This document shows positions 53,350 through 61,854 of a stretch of DNA of 64,000 nt, in pieces (position 1 is the first letter of the stretch; every line of letters starts with the position of its first letter). A program made the position numbers and the translations under genes. Under the pieces are notes generated by a model. It was not told where the DNA came from and did no database searches. It worked only from the letters and a program-made list of their open reading frames with translations. Source of the stretch: Salipiger mucosus DSM 16094 (lineage in GTDB: Bacteria > Pseudomonadota > Alphaproteobacteria > Rhodobacterales > Rhodobacteraceae); NCBI RefSeq assembly GCF_000442255.1, contig NZ_KE557274.1, positions 611,311 to 675,310 of the forward strand, given 5' to 3'.

Positions 53350-53592
53350 ATGGCCATCGAAGCGACGGAGATCGAGCAGCTCATCAGAGCCGCCTTTCCC
53401 GATGCAAGCATCACCATCACCGACCTTGCCGGCGATGGAAATCACTATGCGGCCGAGGTCATCGACGAGAGCTTCCGCGGCAAGAACCGCGTGCAGCAGC
53501 AGCGCGCGGTCTATTCCGCCCTGAAGAGCAAGATGGACGGCAACCACGGCGAGCTGCACGCGCTCGCCCTCACCACCAAGGCGCCCGACTGA
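53350..53592 (+). CDS. BolA-family protein
   Basis: This 80-residue protein has the BolA fold with the conserved core [14 protein letters not shown] (about residue 25) and [19 protein letters not shown] (about 52), including the His that can bind a shared [2Fe-2S] cluster with a monothiol glutaredoxin. The glutaredoxin gene is 78 bp downstream, which supports a BolA-Grx iron-sulfur regulatory pair. It is a short BolA of the YrbA-like type. Confidence 0.92.
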   Translation: MAIEATEIEQLIRAAFPDASITITDLAGDGNHYAAEVIDESFRGKNRVQQQRAVYSALKSKMDGNHGELHALALTTKAPD

Positions 53593-53669
53593 GCGCCCTG
53601 CCAGGTGCGGCCCGCCGGCCGGCACCGCAACCCGCTGCGCCGCTCGAGGCGCGCGACGAGGAGACCGAT

Positions 53670-54041
53670 ATGACCGATACGACCGACGCGAAGACCCGGA
53701 TCGACGAGACGGTGAAGGCCAACGACGTGGTGCTCTACATGAAAGGCACCAAGACCATGCCGCAGTGCGGCTTCTCGAGCCGCGTGGCCGGGGTGCTGAA
53801 CTACATGGGCGTCGACTACACCGACGTGAACGTGCTGTCCGACGACGCCATCCGCCAGGGCATCAAGGACTACTCCGACTGGCCGACGATCCCGCAGCTC
53901 TACGTGAAGGGCGAATTCGTCGGAGGCTGCGACATCATCACCGAGATGACCCTCTCGGGCGAGTTGGACCAGCTGCTCGAGCAGAACGGCGTCGGCTACG
54001 ACAAGGACGCCGCCGAGAAGATCCGCGAGGCCAATGGCTGA
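53670..54041 (+). CDS. grxD: Monothiol glutaredoxin, Grx4/GrxD family
   Basis: This 123-residue protein has the monothiol active-site CGFS in [20 protein letters not shown] (about residue 32) and the glutathione-binding [20 protein letters not shown] (about 74). Grx4-type proteins carry [2Fe-2S] clusters between glutathione-bound dimers and partner BolA. The ATG start is preceded by GAGGAGACCG. Its stop overlaps the downstream acetyltransferase gene by 8 bases. Confidence 0.96.
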   Translation: MTDTTDAKTRIDETVKANDVVLYMKGTKTMPQCGFSSRVAGVLNYMGVDYTDVNVLSDDAIRQGIKDYSDWPTIPQLYVKGEFVGGCDIITEMTLSGELDQLLEQNGVGYDKDAAEKIREANG

Positions 54042-54579
54042 TCGCGCCCACCGGCCGGCAGGCGGCACGCCCGCCCCGGCCGGGCTGCACATCGCCGGGG
54101 CGGAAACGCCCGGCGACCTCGAGGCGGTGCGCGCCCTCTGCTGGGCCTACCGCGATTTCCTGCTCGACGACGACCCGTCCATGCGGGAAACGCTCCTCAC
54201 CTTCTATCCCGAAGACCGCTACCGCGCGCTGCTCGACCGGCTGCCAGAGGGGCATGACGCGATACTGCTCGCGCGGCGGGGCGGCGTACCCGTCGGCTGC
54301 GGCATGATCCACCCGCTCTCCAGCGATGCGACGGAGGTCAAGCGCCTCTACGTCGCGCCCGATGCCCGCGGCCACGGCGTGGCACAGGCGCTGATGGAGG
54401 CCCTCATCGCCCGGGCAAGCGACACCGGCTACCGGATGATCCGCCTCGACACGGCCATGACCCTGCACGCCGCCCGGCGGCTCTACGACCGCATGGGCTT
54501 CCGCCGGCGCAACGCCTGCTACGAGGTGCCCGAGATCGCCCGCCGCAAGCTCTGCTTTTTCGAGATGCCGCTCGCCTGA
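54034..54579 (+). CDS. GNAT-family N-acetyltransferase
   Basis: This 181-residue protein has the acetyl-CoA-binding GNAT core, with the A-motif V-x-x-x-x-R-G-x-G-V seen as [20 protein letters not shown] (about 110) and the C-terminal [14 protein letters not shown] strand. Substrate is unknown. It overlaps grxD by 8 bases, so it belongs to the grxD operon. Confidence 0.85.
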   Translation: MADRAHRPAGGTPAPAGLHIAGAETPGDLEAVRALCWAYRDFLLDDDPSMRETLLTFYPEDRYRALLDRLPEGHDAILLARRGGVPVGCGMIHPLSSDATEVKRLYVAPDARGHGVAQALMEALIARASDTGYRMIRLDTAMTLHAARRLYDRMGFRRRNACYEVPEIARRKLCFFEMPLA

Positions 54580-54595
54580 CGGCCGCGCCGCCGCC

Positions 54596-55051
54596 TCAGC
54601 TGCCCGGCGTCGCCTCCTGGTAGACGCCCTGCTCCTTCAGCGCGTCCATGACCTCCTTCGGCATGTAGGTCTCGTCGTGCTTGGCCAGGATCTCGCTCGC
54701 CTCGAAGACGCCGTTCACGTAGCGCCCCGTGCCCACCATGCCCTGGTTCTCGGAAAAGAGATCCGGCAGCACGCCGGAGAAGACGACCGGCACCGAGGCG
54801 CCGCCATCGGTCACGGAAAAGCGCACCTCGTGCCCCTGCCCCCGCACGACCGACCCTTCCTCGACCAGCCCCCCGATGCGGAAGGTCTCGTTCGGCGCGG
54901 GCGGTTCTTCCATCACCTGGCTGGGCGAGCGGAAGAAGTTGATTCCGTCGCGCATGGCGTATCCGATCAGCGCGGTGGAAATCACCAGCGCCACGGTGGC
55001 CATTGCGATCACCTGCACGCGGCGCGTCTTCTTCAGCGACATCAGCGACAT
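54596..55051 (-). CDS. ccmE: Cytochrome c-type biogenesis heme chaperone CcmE
   Basis: This 151-residue membrane-anchored protein holds heme covalently on a His before transfer to apocytochrome c. An N-terminal transmembrane helix (about 11-33, VQVIAMATVALVISTALIGY) is followed by the OB-fold domain; the heme-binding His is in LAKHDETYMPKEV (about residue 125). The ATG at 55051 has GAGAGG 5-6 bases upstream; 55042 is an in-frame alternative. No other ccm gene is adjacent here. Confidence 0.93.
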   Translation of the reverse strand: MSLMSLKKTRRVQVIAMATVALVISTALIGYAMRDGINFFRSPSQVMEEPPAPNETFRIGGLVEEGSVVRGQGHEVRFSVTDGGASVPVVFSGVLPDLFSENQGMVGTGRYVNGVFEASEILAKHDETYMPKEVMDALKEQGVYQEATPGS

Positions 55052-55175
55052 CCGGGCCTCTCTCTCACCTGGATCGGGGCCGCGGCCCCGCTTCTGGCAA
55101 CTATATGACATCCCCACCCCGGAATGTAAGTGAGCGAGATCAATTTGCCGTCAGGCCGCCCGCAGCCCCCGCAGC

Positions 55176-55245
55176 TTCTTCTGGCCCAAATATCCCGGAC
55201 GAGCGCGAGAGGCAGAGCCTCTCGCCGGCGGCGCCCACGCCGCCG
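55176..55245 (-). repeat. 3'-end module: two hairpins plus TATTTG box
   Basis: On the minus strand, just after the murI stop: hairpin CGGCGGCG/CGCCGCCG (55226-55245), hairpin GCGAGAGG/CCTCTCGC (55205-55225), then CCGGGATATTTGGGCCAGAAGA (55198-55177). Order and box match the module after the YitT-family gene and, more loosely, after phoB. Confidence 0.5.
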
Positions 55246-55254
55246 AACCCCGCC

Positions 55255-56067
55255 TCAGGCCGCCTCGAAGCTGATCGGCCGCCGCAGGAAACGCGTTGCG
55301 TGGCGCGAGACGACAGCCGGGTCGCCGGTGGTCAGGAAACGCCCGCCCTCGCCGGTGCCGTACATGTCCGGGTGCCGCACGAGGTAGTCGGCCAGCGACG
55401 CGGCCACCAGCTTCGCCTGCGAATAGACCGCGACCTCGGGGCCAAGCGCCTCGCGGAAGACGTCTTCCAGAAGCGGGTAATGCGTGCAGCCCAGGATCGC
55501 CGCCTGCGGATGCGGCATCTTGCGCCGCAGCGCGTCGACATGACTGCGCACCAGCGCCTCGGCGAGGATCATGTCGCCCTCCTCGATGGCGTCCACCAGC
55601 CCGCCGCAGGCCTGCGCCTCGACGTCAACGCCGATCGCGCGGAAGGCCAGCTCGCGCTGGAAGGCGCGGCTGCGCACCGTGGCGGGCGTCGCGAAGAGCG
55701 CCACGTGCTCGACCGCCACCTCGCGCGGCGGGGAATTGTCGCCCCACTGACGCTCGGTCATCGCCTCGATCAGCGGCACGAAGACGCCCAGCACCCTCTT
55801 GTCGCGCGGCAGCCAGGTCTCCTGCATCCGCCGCAGCGCGGCGGCGCTGGCGGTGTTGCAGGCCAGGATCACGAGGTCGCAACCCGCCTCCCAGAGCCGC
55901 TCCACGGCGGCGGTGGTGAGCTGGTAGATGTCGTCGGCCTCGCGCACGCCATAGGGCGCGTTGCGGCTGTCGGCGAAATAGACGAAGGGCACCTCCGGCA
56001 GCCGCTCCTGCACCGCGTCGAGCACGGTCAGCCCGCCAAGCCCGGAATCGAAAATGCCTACCGCCAT
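55255..56067 (-). CDS. murI: Glutamate racemase
   Basis: This 270-residue enzyme makes D-glutamate for peptidoglycan. The two catalytic cysteines are in [14 protein letters not shown] (about 73) and [14 protein letters not shown] (about 184). The N-terminus [20 protein letters not shown] is canonical and the length normal. Start ATG 56067 (MAVGIFDSG). It is on the same strand as the downstream acyltransferase of IOR side, with 22 bp between genes. Confidence 0.95.
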   Translation of the reverse strand: MAVGIFDSGLGGLTVLDAVQERLPEVPFVYFADSRNAPYGVREADDIYQLTTAAVERLWEAGCDLVILACNTASAAALRRMQETWLPRDKRVLGVFVPLIEAMTERQWGDNSPPREVAVEHVALFATPATVRSRAFQRELAFRAIGVDVEAQACGGLVDAIEEGDMILAEALVRSHVDALRRKMPHPQAAILGCTHYPLLEDVFREALGPEVAVYSQAKLVAASLADYLVRHPDMYGTGEGGRFLTTGDPAVVSRHATRFLRRPISFEAA

Positions 56068-56089
56068 CTGCCCGCCTCCGCGCCGCGGT

Positions 56090-56974
56090 TCAGACCCGCG
56101 GCTTGTGTCCTGCCTCGAACTCGAAGCCGTAGTCGAGCGAGTCGAGCGGCCTCGGGGACAGGTCATACGTCGCTTTGCGCAGGAAATCCATCAGCGCCCG
56201 CGCGTCCCCCGCCCGGGCGGCGATCTCGCCGGCGGGAATCGCCTCTCCGATCACCATGCGCACGGGCCGGTCGACACGTTTGCGGAACTCCTGCATCAGG
56301 AGCCCCATGCGCAGCGTGTAGTGCAAATGGCTCGCAAGCTGGAACAGCCGCGAGTTGTGACCGTCGAAGTAGACCGGCACCACCGTCGCCCCGGACTTCG
56401 CCACCATCCGCGCGGTGAAGCTGCGCCAGCCCGGGTCCATCGGGTGCGCAAAGGGCCGCGCGGCGGTCGAAACGGTCCCGCCCGGAAAGACGCCCAGGCA
56501 GCCACCCTGCCCCAGGTAGTCGAGCGCCACCCTGCGGGTCGCGAGGTTCTCCTGGACCGCGGCGCGGGTGCCGTCGAAATTCACCGGCAGGATCACCCGG
56601 TCCAGTTCCTGCGCCTTGCGGAAGACCTGGTGGGCGAGGATGCGGAAATCCCCGCGCACGATCGACAGGATATGCCCCAGCATGAGTCCGTCGAGGATGC
56701 CGTAGGGATGGTTGGCGATGACGATGAGCGGCCCCTGTGCGGGCAGGTTCGAAAGCCCGCCGCGCAGGATGTCGAGGCTGAGGCCGTAGCGCGCGACCAT
56801 GACCTCCCAGAAATCTCGGCCCGAGGCGATCTCGCGCTCGTAGCCCTCTGCCCGGCGGATCAGGCCGATGCGGCCGGTCGCGTTCTCCATGAAGCGGATC
56901 ATGGCCCGGCCCGGCCGGGTCTGTGCGGAATGGGCGTAGGAAATGTCGCGCGCGGCGTGACGCCTGTCAGGCAT
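56090..56974 (-). CDS. PlsC-like lysophospholipid acyltransferase
   Basis: This 294-residue acyltransferase has the catalytic HxxxxD motif in [16 protein letters not shown] (about 97) and the downstream FPGGTVS block that replaces the usual EGTR (about 165). The C-terminal hydrophobic stretches suggest membrane association. It could be the ornithine-lipid O-acyltransferase partner of the OlsB at 34.6 kb, or a general lysophosphatidic acid acyltransferase. Start ATG 56974 has a GGAG 9 bases upstream. Confidence 0.8.
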   Translation of the reverse strand: MPDRRHAARDISYAHSAQTRPGRAMIRFMENATGRIGLIRRAEGYEREIASGRDFWEVMVARYGLSLDILRGGLSNLPAQGPLIVIANHPYGILDGLMLGHILSIVRGDFRILAHQVFRKAQELDRVILPVNFDGTRAAVQENLATRRVALDYLGQGGCLGVFPGGTVSTAARPFAHPMDPGWRSFTARMVAKSGATVVPVYFDGHNSRLFQLASHLHYTLRMGLLMQEFRKRVDRPVRMVIGEAIPAGEIAARAGDARALMDFLRKATYDLSPRPLDSLDYGFEFEAGHKPRV

Positions 56975-57112
56975 CGGGGTGGTCTCCGGACGAATCGATG
57001 CGGGTGAGGTCCGGACCTTCTGACCCGACTTCATGACACTTGCGTGACCTTTCCGTGTCGGGCGGGACCACGCCGGCAGCGGACTGCCGGCGCGGGTCTT
57101 GCATCGAGGCGC

Positions 57113-60100
57113 TTACTCCGCCGCCTGCGCCATGGGCGTGCCACCCTGGCGGATTGCGGCGAGCAGTTCCTCGCGCCGCTTGGCGGCCTTGCGCTGGTTC
57201 TCTTCCTTGACCGGGCCGAAGCCGCGGATCTGCAGCGGAAGCTCGGCCAGCGCGATCACCGCGTCGCGGGTCTCGGGCGTGAGACTGGGCATCACCTCGG
57301 CCATGTCGGTCTCGTACTGGGTGATCAGCGCGCGCTCCATCTTCCGCTCGGCCGTGCGGCCGAAGGGATCGAGCGGCGTGCCGCGCAGCTTCTTCAGCTT
57401 CGACAGCACCCCGAAGCCGCGCATCATCATGCCTTCGCCGAAGCGCTTCTTCTGCGGCCGACCGTCGGCCCCCTCCTTGGAGAGCATCGGCGGCGCGAGG
57501 TGGAAGGTCATGCGGAAGTCGCCCTCGAACTGCTCCTTGGCCTTTTCGCGGGTCTCGAGGTGCAGGCGCGCGACCTCGTACTCGTCCTTGTAGGCCAGCA
57601 GCTTGTGGTAGCCCTTGGCCACGGCCTCGCGTAGGGCCTTGTCCTCGATGCCATCGACCATCTCGCGGTATTTCCGCGACAGCCGCTTGCCCTGGTACTT
57701 GACCAGGTGATCGGCGCGGAAGTCGATCTTCTCGTCGACCGACTTCGGCTTCTCGACGACCTGCGGCTCGGCCACGCGGGCCGCCTGCTCGGGATGCAGC
57801 GCCGCCCAGCGGCCGATCTCGAAGGCCCGCAGGTTCTTCTCGACCGCGGCGCCGTTCAGCTCCACCGCCTGAGCGATGGCATCGTGCGGCACCGGGATCA
57901 GACCGCGCTGCCAGGCCGCGCCGAAGAGCATCATGTTCGAGAAGATCGAGTCGCCCATGGTCGCGCTTGCCAGCTCGGAGGCGTCGATCAGCATCAGCGC
58001 ATCCTTCAGCCGCGACTCAAGAGACAGCTCCAACCGGTCGGCCGGCAAGGAGAATTCCGTATCGCGGGTGAAGTCGCCGGTGATGATCTCGTGGCTGTTG
58101 ACCACGGCACCGGTGCGTCCCGACCGGGTAAGCCCCAGCGTCTTGGACCCGGCGCTGACCACGAGGTCACCGCCGATCAGTGCGTCCGCCTCGCCGGTGG
58201 CGACCCGGATCGCGCTGATGTCCTCGGGCGTCTCGGCGATACGCAGGTGGATGTGCACCGCGCCGCCCTTCTGGGCGAGGCCGGCCATCTCCATCATGCC
58301 GGCGCCCAGGCCCGCGATCTGCGCCGCCTGTGCCAGAACCGCGCCGATGGTCACCACGCCGGTGCCGCCCACGCCCGTGATGACGAGGTTGTGCGTCCCG
58401 TCGATCGCCGGAAGCTTGGGCTCGGGCATGTCGGGCAGTTCGAGGTCGGTGGTGCCGGCCTTCTTCACCTTGGCGCCCTCGACGGTCACGAAGGAGGGGC
58501 AGAAGCCCTTGAGGCAGGAAAAGTCCTTGTTGCAGGCCGACTGGTCGATGGCGCGCTTGCGCCCCAGCTCGGTCTCCTCGGGGACGATGGCCACGCAGTT
58601 CGACTGCACGCCGCAGTCGCCGCAGCCCTCGCAGACGTCGGTGTTGATGAACACGCGCTGGTCCGGGTCCGGAAACTTGCCACGCTTGCGGCGGCGGCGC
58701 TTCTCGGCGGCGCAGGTCTGGATGTAGAGGATCGCCGTCACGCCCTGCTTCTTCGCAAAGGCCCGCTGCACGTCCTCCATCTCGGCACGCTCATGCTTTT
58801 CAATGCCTTGCGGGAAGACGCTGAAGTCAGGCTCTTCCTTCTGGTCGTAGACGACGGCCAGGTCGCGCACGCCCATGGCGAGCAGTTCGCGCGCGATGCG
58901 GTCGGCCGAGAGATCGCCCTCGTTCCCCTGACCGCCGGTCATGGCCACGGCGTCGTTGTAGAGGATCTTGAAGGTGATGTTCGTGTCCTGCGCGAGCGCC
59001 GCGCGGATCGACTGGATGCCCGAGTGGTTGTAGGTGCCGTCGCCCACGTTCTGGAAGACGTGCTGCGTGTTCGAGAACGGCGCCTCGCCGATCCAGTTGG
59101 CACCCTCGCCGCCCATGTGTGTGTAGCCGGAGGTGTTCCGATCCATCCACTGCACCATGTAGTGACAGCCGATGCCGGCATAGGCCCGGCTGCCCTCGGG
59201 CACCTTGGTCGAGGTGTTGTGCGGGCAGCCTGCGCAGTAGTACGGCAGGCGCGTGGCCAGGTCCTCCGCGTTGTCGGCTTTTCGAGCCTCGTCAACGCTT
59301 TGCAGGCCGGCCTTGATGCCGTCGGTGTCGCGGCCTTCCTCGATGAAGACCTTCCCCAGCTTCTCGGCGATCCACACGGGATCGAGCGCGCCACGCGTCG
59401 GGAACAGCTCCTCGCGGTGCATGCCGCCAGCGCCGCCCTTGTACCAGCCGTAGACGCGGCGGCCGCGGCGGTCATCGAAGAGCGCTTCCTTGATCTGCAC
59501 CTCGATGAGCTTGCGCTTTTCCTCGACCACGACGATCAGGTCGAGCCCCTCGGCCCAGTCGTGGAAGCTCTGCATGTCGAGCGGGAAGGTCTGGCCCACC
59601 TTGTAGGTGGTGATGCCCAGCCGCTCGGCCTCGTTCTCGTCGATGTTGAGCAGGCGCAGCGCGTGTTCGAGGTCGAGCCAGTTCTTGCCCGCGGCCACGA
59701 GGCCGATCTTGGCGCCCGGCTTGCCCCAGATGCGCTTGTCCATGCCGTTGGCACGGGAAAACGCCTCGGCGGCATAGCGTTTGTGGTCGATCATCCGCGC
59801 TTCCTGCGCGTGGGGCGAGTCGCCCAGGCGGATGTTGAGCCCGCCCTCGGGCAGGTCGATTTGCGGCAGGACGAGCTGCATGCGGTCCGGCCGGCCATCG
59901 ACCACCGAGGTCGCCTCGACCGTGTCCTTCATGGTCTTGAGCCCGACCCACAGGCCGGCGAAACGCGACAGCGCGTAACCGTAGATGCCGTAGTCGAGGA
60001 TTTCCTGCACGCCGGCGGGCGAGACCACGGGCATGTAGGCATCGACCATCGCCCATTCGGACTGGTGCAGCACGGTCGAGCTTTCGCCGGTGTGGTCGTC

Positions 60101-60535
60101 GCCCATCGCCATGATGACACCGCCGTTGGGCGAGGTGCCGGCCATGTTGGCGTGACGCATCACGTCGCCCGAGCGGTCGACGCCCGGGCCCTTGCCGTAC
60201 CACAGGCCGAAGACGCCGTCGTACTTGCCCTCGCCGCGCAGCTCGGCCTGCTGCGCGCCCCAGAGCGCCGTGGCGGCGAGGTCCTCGTTCAGGCCCTCGC
60301 GGAAGAGGACGTCCGCCTCGGCAAGGTGTTTCTCGGCACGCCGCATCTGCATGTCGACGGACCCCAGCGGGGATCCGCGGTAGCCGGTGACGTAACCGGC
60401 GGTGTTCAGGCCGGCGGCACGGTCGCGTGCCTTCTGCATGAGCATCAGGCGCACCAGTGCCTGCGTACCGTTCAAAAGGACCGGGCTCTTCGACAGGTCG
60501 AAGCGGTCGTTCAGGGATATCTGTTGCTTGGCCAT
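57113..60535 (-). CDS. Indolepyruvate ferredoxin oxidoreductase, fused alpha-beta
   Basis: This 1140-residue thiamine-diphosphate and iron-sulfur enzyme oxidises arylpyruvates to aryl-CoA with ferredoxin. Domains in order: N-terminal pyruvate-oxidoreductase-like region (about 1-400), TPP-binding region with GIGCHYMVQWMDRNTS and HSGIQSIRAALAQD (about 450-540), a 2[4Fe-4S]-type cysteine region INTDVCEGCGDCGVQSNC and SACNKDFSCLKGFC (about 633-680), and the gamma domain VITGVGGTGVVTIGAVLAQA (about 730 on). The single-chain form is the usual one in many proteobacteria. It is divergent from a LysR gene across a palindrome. Confidence 0.9.
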   Translation of the reverse strand: MAKQQISLNDRFDLSKSPVLLNGTQALVRLMLMQKARDRAAGLNTAGYVTGYRGSPLGSVDMQMRRAEKHLAEADVLFREGLNEDLAATALWGAQQAELRGEGKYDGVFGLWYGKGPGVDRSGDVMRHANMAGTSPNGGVIMAMGDDHTGESSTVLHQSEWAMVDAYMPVVSPAGVQEILDYGIYGYALSRFAGLWVGLKTMKDTVEATSVVDGRPDRMQLVLPQIDLPEGGLNIRLGDSPHAQEARMIDHKRYAAEAFSRANGMDKRIWGKPGAKIGLVAAGKNWLDLEHALRLLNIDENEAERLGITTYKVGQTFPLDMQSFHDWAEGLDLIVVVEEKRKLIEVQIKEALFDDRRGRRVYGWYKGGAGGMHREELFPTRGALDPVWIAEKLGKVFIEEGRDTDGIKAGLQSVDEARKADNAEDLATRLPYYCAGCPHNTSTKVPEGSRAYAGIGCHYMVQWMDRNTSGYTHMGGEGANWIGEAPFSNTQHVFQNVGDGTYNHSGIQSIRAALAQDTNITFKILYNDAVAMTGGQGNEGDLSADRIARELLAMGVRDLAVVYDQKEEPDFSVFPQGIEKHERAEMEDVQRAFAKKQGVTAILYIQTCAAEKRRRRKRGKFPDPDQRVFINTDVCEGCGDCGVQSNCVAIVPEETELGRKRAIDQSACNKDFSCLKGFCPSFVTVEGAKVKKAGTTDLELPDMPEPKLPAIDGTHNLVITGVGGTGVVTIGAVLAQAAQIAGLGAGMMEMAGLAQKGGAVHIHLRIAETPEDISAIRVATGEADALIGGDLVVSAGSKTLGLTRSGRTGAVVNSHEIITGDFTRDTEFSLPADRLELSLESRLKDALMLIDASELASATMGDSIFSNMMLFGAAWQRGLIPVPHDAIAQAVELNGAAVEKNLRAFEIGRWAALHPEQAARVAEPQVVEKPKSVDEKIDFRADHLVKYQGKRLSRKYREMVDGIEDKALREAVAKGYHKLLAYKDEYEVARLHLETREKAKEQFEGDFRMTFHLAPPMLSKEGADGRPQKKRFGEGMMMRGFGVLSKLKKLRGTPLDPFGRTAERKMERALITQYETDMAEVMPSLTPETRDAVIALAELPLQIRGFGPVKEENQRKAAKRREELLAAIRQGGTPMAQAAE

Positions 60536-60588
60536 AGGCGCCTCCCAACGCTTACTGCTTAAAGGTAGGGCAGATTTGCATGGATGTT

Positions 60589-60607
60589 AGGTCATATATG
60601 TTGACCT
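60589..60607. promoter_or_regulatory. Candidate LysR operator between the oxidoreductase and lysR genes
   Basis: AGGTCA (60589-60594) and TGACCT (60602-60607) form a perfect 6-bp inverted repeat with a 7-base AT-rich spacer, 54 bp upstream of the oxidoreductase start and 102 bp upstream of lysR. The T-N11-A core and palindrome are typical of LysR-type binding sites. Confidence 0.55.
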
Positions 60608-60708
60608 GAACAGGGACTTTTTCGTGAAAGTCGGGGTATCGGTTAGGATGCCAATTGATTAACCAATCGTGTCGTATACATCGGCCGCGAACTGGGAAAG
60701 TTACGGAT

Positions 60709-61614
60709 ATGGACTGGGACAAGCTGCGAATCTTTCACGCCGTGGCCGACGCCGGCAGCCTCACGCATGCCGGCGACGCGCTGCATCTGTCGCAATCGGC
60801 GGTGTCGCGGCAGATCCGCTCGCTCGAGGAATCGCTGAACACGACGCTCTTTCACCGCCACGCCCGCGGGCTGATCCTGACCGAGCAGGGCGAGCTTCTG
60901 TTCGATGCGACGGCCGCCATGGTCAAGCGCATCGACGCCGCGACCGCCCGCATCCGCGACAGCGAGGAAGAGGTCTTCGGCGAACTCAAGGTCACCACGA
61001 CCCACGGCTTCGGCGTGCTCTGGCTGGCACCGCGACTCATCAAGCTCTACGAGAAGTACCCCGACCTGAAGGTCGACCTCATGCTCGAGGAGCGCGTGCT
61101 CGACCTGCCCATGCGCGAGGCCGACGTCGCCATCCGCATGAAGGAGCCCAGCCAGGCGGACCTGATCCGCAAGCGGCTGATGTCGGTGCGCATGCGGCTC
61201 TACGCCTCGCCGACCTACCTCGCGGAACGCGGCCAGCCGCAGACGCTCGAGGAACTCGCCGATCACCGGCTGATCTGCCAGAATCCCGCCTCGGCGCAGG
61301 TCACGGCCGGCAAGGCGCTGGTGCAGGAACTGCTGACCTACGACATCCAGACCTCGCTCACGGTGAACAACTACTTCGGCGTGCTGCAGGCGGTGGTCGC
61401 GAATCTCGGCATCGGCGTGCTGCCCGACTACATCATCGAGGATTTCCCCTCGGTCGTGCGGGTCCTGCCCGAGGTCGAGGCCTCCGAGGTGCCGGTCTTC
61501 CTCGCCTACCCCGAGGAGCTGCGCCACTCCAAGCGCGTGGCCGCCTTCCGCGACTTCGTCCAGGACGAGATCTTTGCCCACCGTCGCCAGCTGCGGGCCA
61601 TGGGCGCCGAGTGA
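60709..61614 (+). CDS. LysR-family transcriptional regulator
   Basis: This 301-residue regulator has an N-terminal winged HTH (about 1-60; AVADAGSLTHAGDALHLSQS followed by AVSRQIRSLE) and a periplasmic-binding-protein-like effector domain (about 90-295, LMLEERVLDLPMREADVAIR and LPDYIIEDFPSVVR). Start ATG 60709 is preferred because a GGAT-like region and the conserved MDWDKLRIFHA begin there. It is divergent from the indolepyruvate oxidoreductase and probably regulates it, binding the palindrome between them. Confidence 0.93.
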   Translation: MDWDKLRIFHAVADAGSLTHAGDALHLSQSAVSRQIRSLEESLNTTLFHRHARGLILTEQGELLFDATAAMVKRIDAATARIRDSEEEVFGELKVTTTHGFGVLWLAPRLIKLYEKYPDLKVDLMLEERVLDLPMREADVAIRMKEPSQADLIRKRLMSVRMRLYASPTYLAERGQPQTLEELADHRLICQNPASAQVTAGKALVQELLTYDIQTSLTVNNYFGVLQAVVANLGIGVLPDYIIEDFPSVVRVLPEVEASEVPVFLAYPEELRHSKRVAAFRDFVQDEIFAHRRQLRAMGAE

Positions 61615-61673
61615 TCCCGACAGCCATGCACATGGCGCATGACGGGAATGATGTCACTTGGGCCAACTCAGCC

Positions 61674-61701
61674 TTGATCGACTCGCAACTGATAACATAT
61701 T
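61674..61701 (+). promoter_or_regulatory. Promoter of the candidate small RNA
   Basis: TTGATC (61674-61679) and CATATT (61696-61701) are 16 bases apart, downstream of the lysR stop. They predict a transcript starting near 61708, just before the structured region. Confidence 0.4.
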
Positions 61702-61707
61702 CGGCAG

Positions 61708-61791
61708 CAGAAGCTTGAAGCGCCCTTTGGCGCATCATCTTCAACCTCCCTGTTGGACTTCGGCCGAGCTTTGTGCTCGGCCTTTTTTTTT
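61708..61791 (+). ncRNA. Candidate small regulatory RNA with anti-Shine-Dalgarno stretch
   Basis: Between lysR and the methyltransferase lies a compact RNA-like unit with no open frame. Hairpin GCGCC/GGCGC (61720-61733) sits inside a longer TTGAAG/CTTCAA stem (61715-61744). Then comes AACCTCCCT (61743-61751), complementary to Shine-Dalgarno sequences and open in a CAAC/GTTG loop. A strong terminator ends it: GGCCGAGC/GCTCGGCC with 9 T's (61762-61791). A -35/-10 pair at 61674-61701 would start transcription near 61708, giving an RNA of about 84 nt. This resembles trans-acting, Hfq-dependent sRNAs; no homologue could be looked up. Confidence 0.55.
61762..61791 (+). terminator. Intrinsic terminator of the small RNA
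   Basis: GGCCGAGC and GCTCGGCC form a perfect 8-bp stem with the 5-base loop TTTGT, followed directly by nine T's. This is the clearest Rho-independent terminator in the window together with the one at 43.3 kb. Confidence 0.9.
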
Positions 61792-61854
61792 GGCCATGCG
61801 CTGGCCCTATCCGGATTCGTGGGTATCTGGTCTCCCGACGCGAGGAGTAGCCCC

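Noticed and set aside
57707-60562. 951-codon open frame on the plus strand
   Set aside because: It is the antisense shadow of the indolepyruvate oxidoreductase gene; in GC-rich DNA the complement of a coding frame often stays open. The minus-strand frame has all family motifs.
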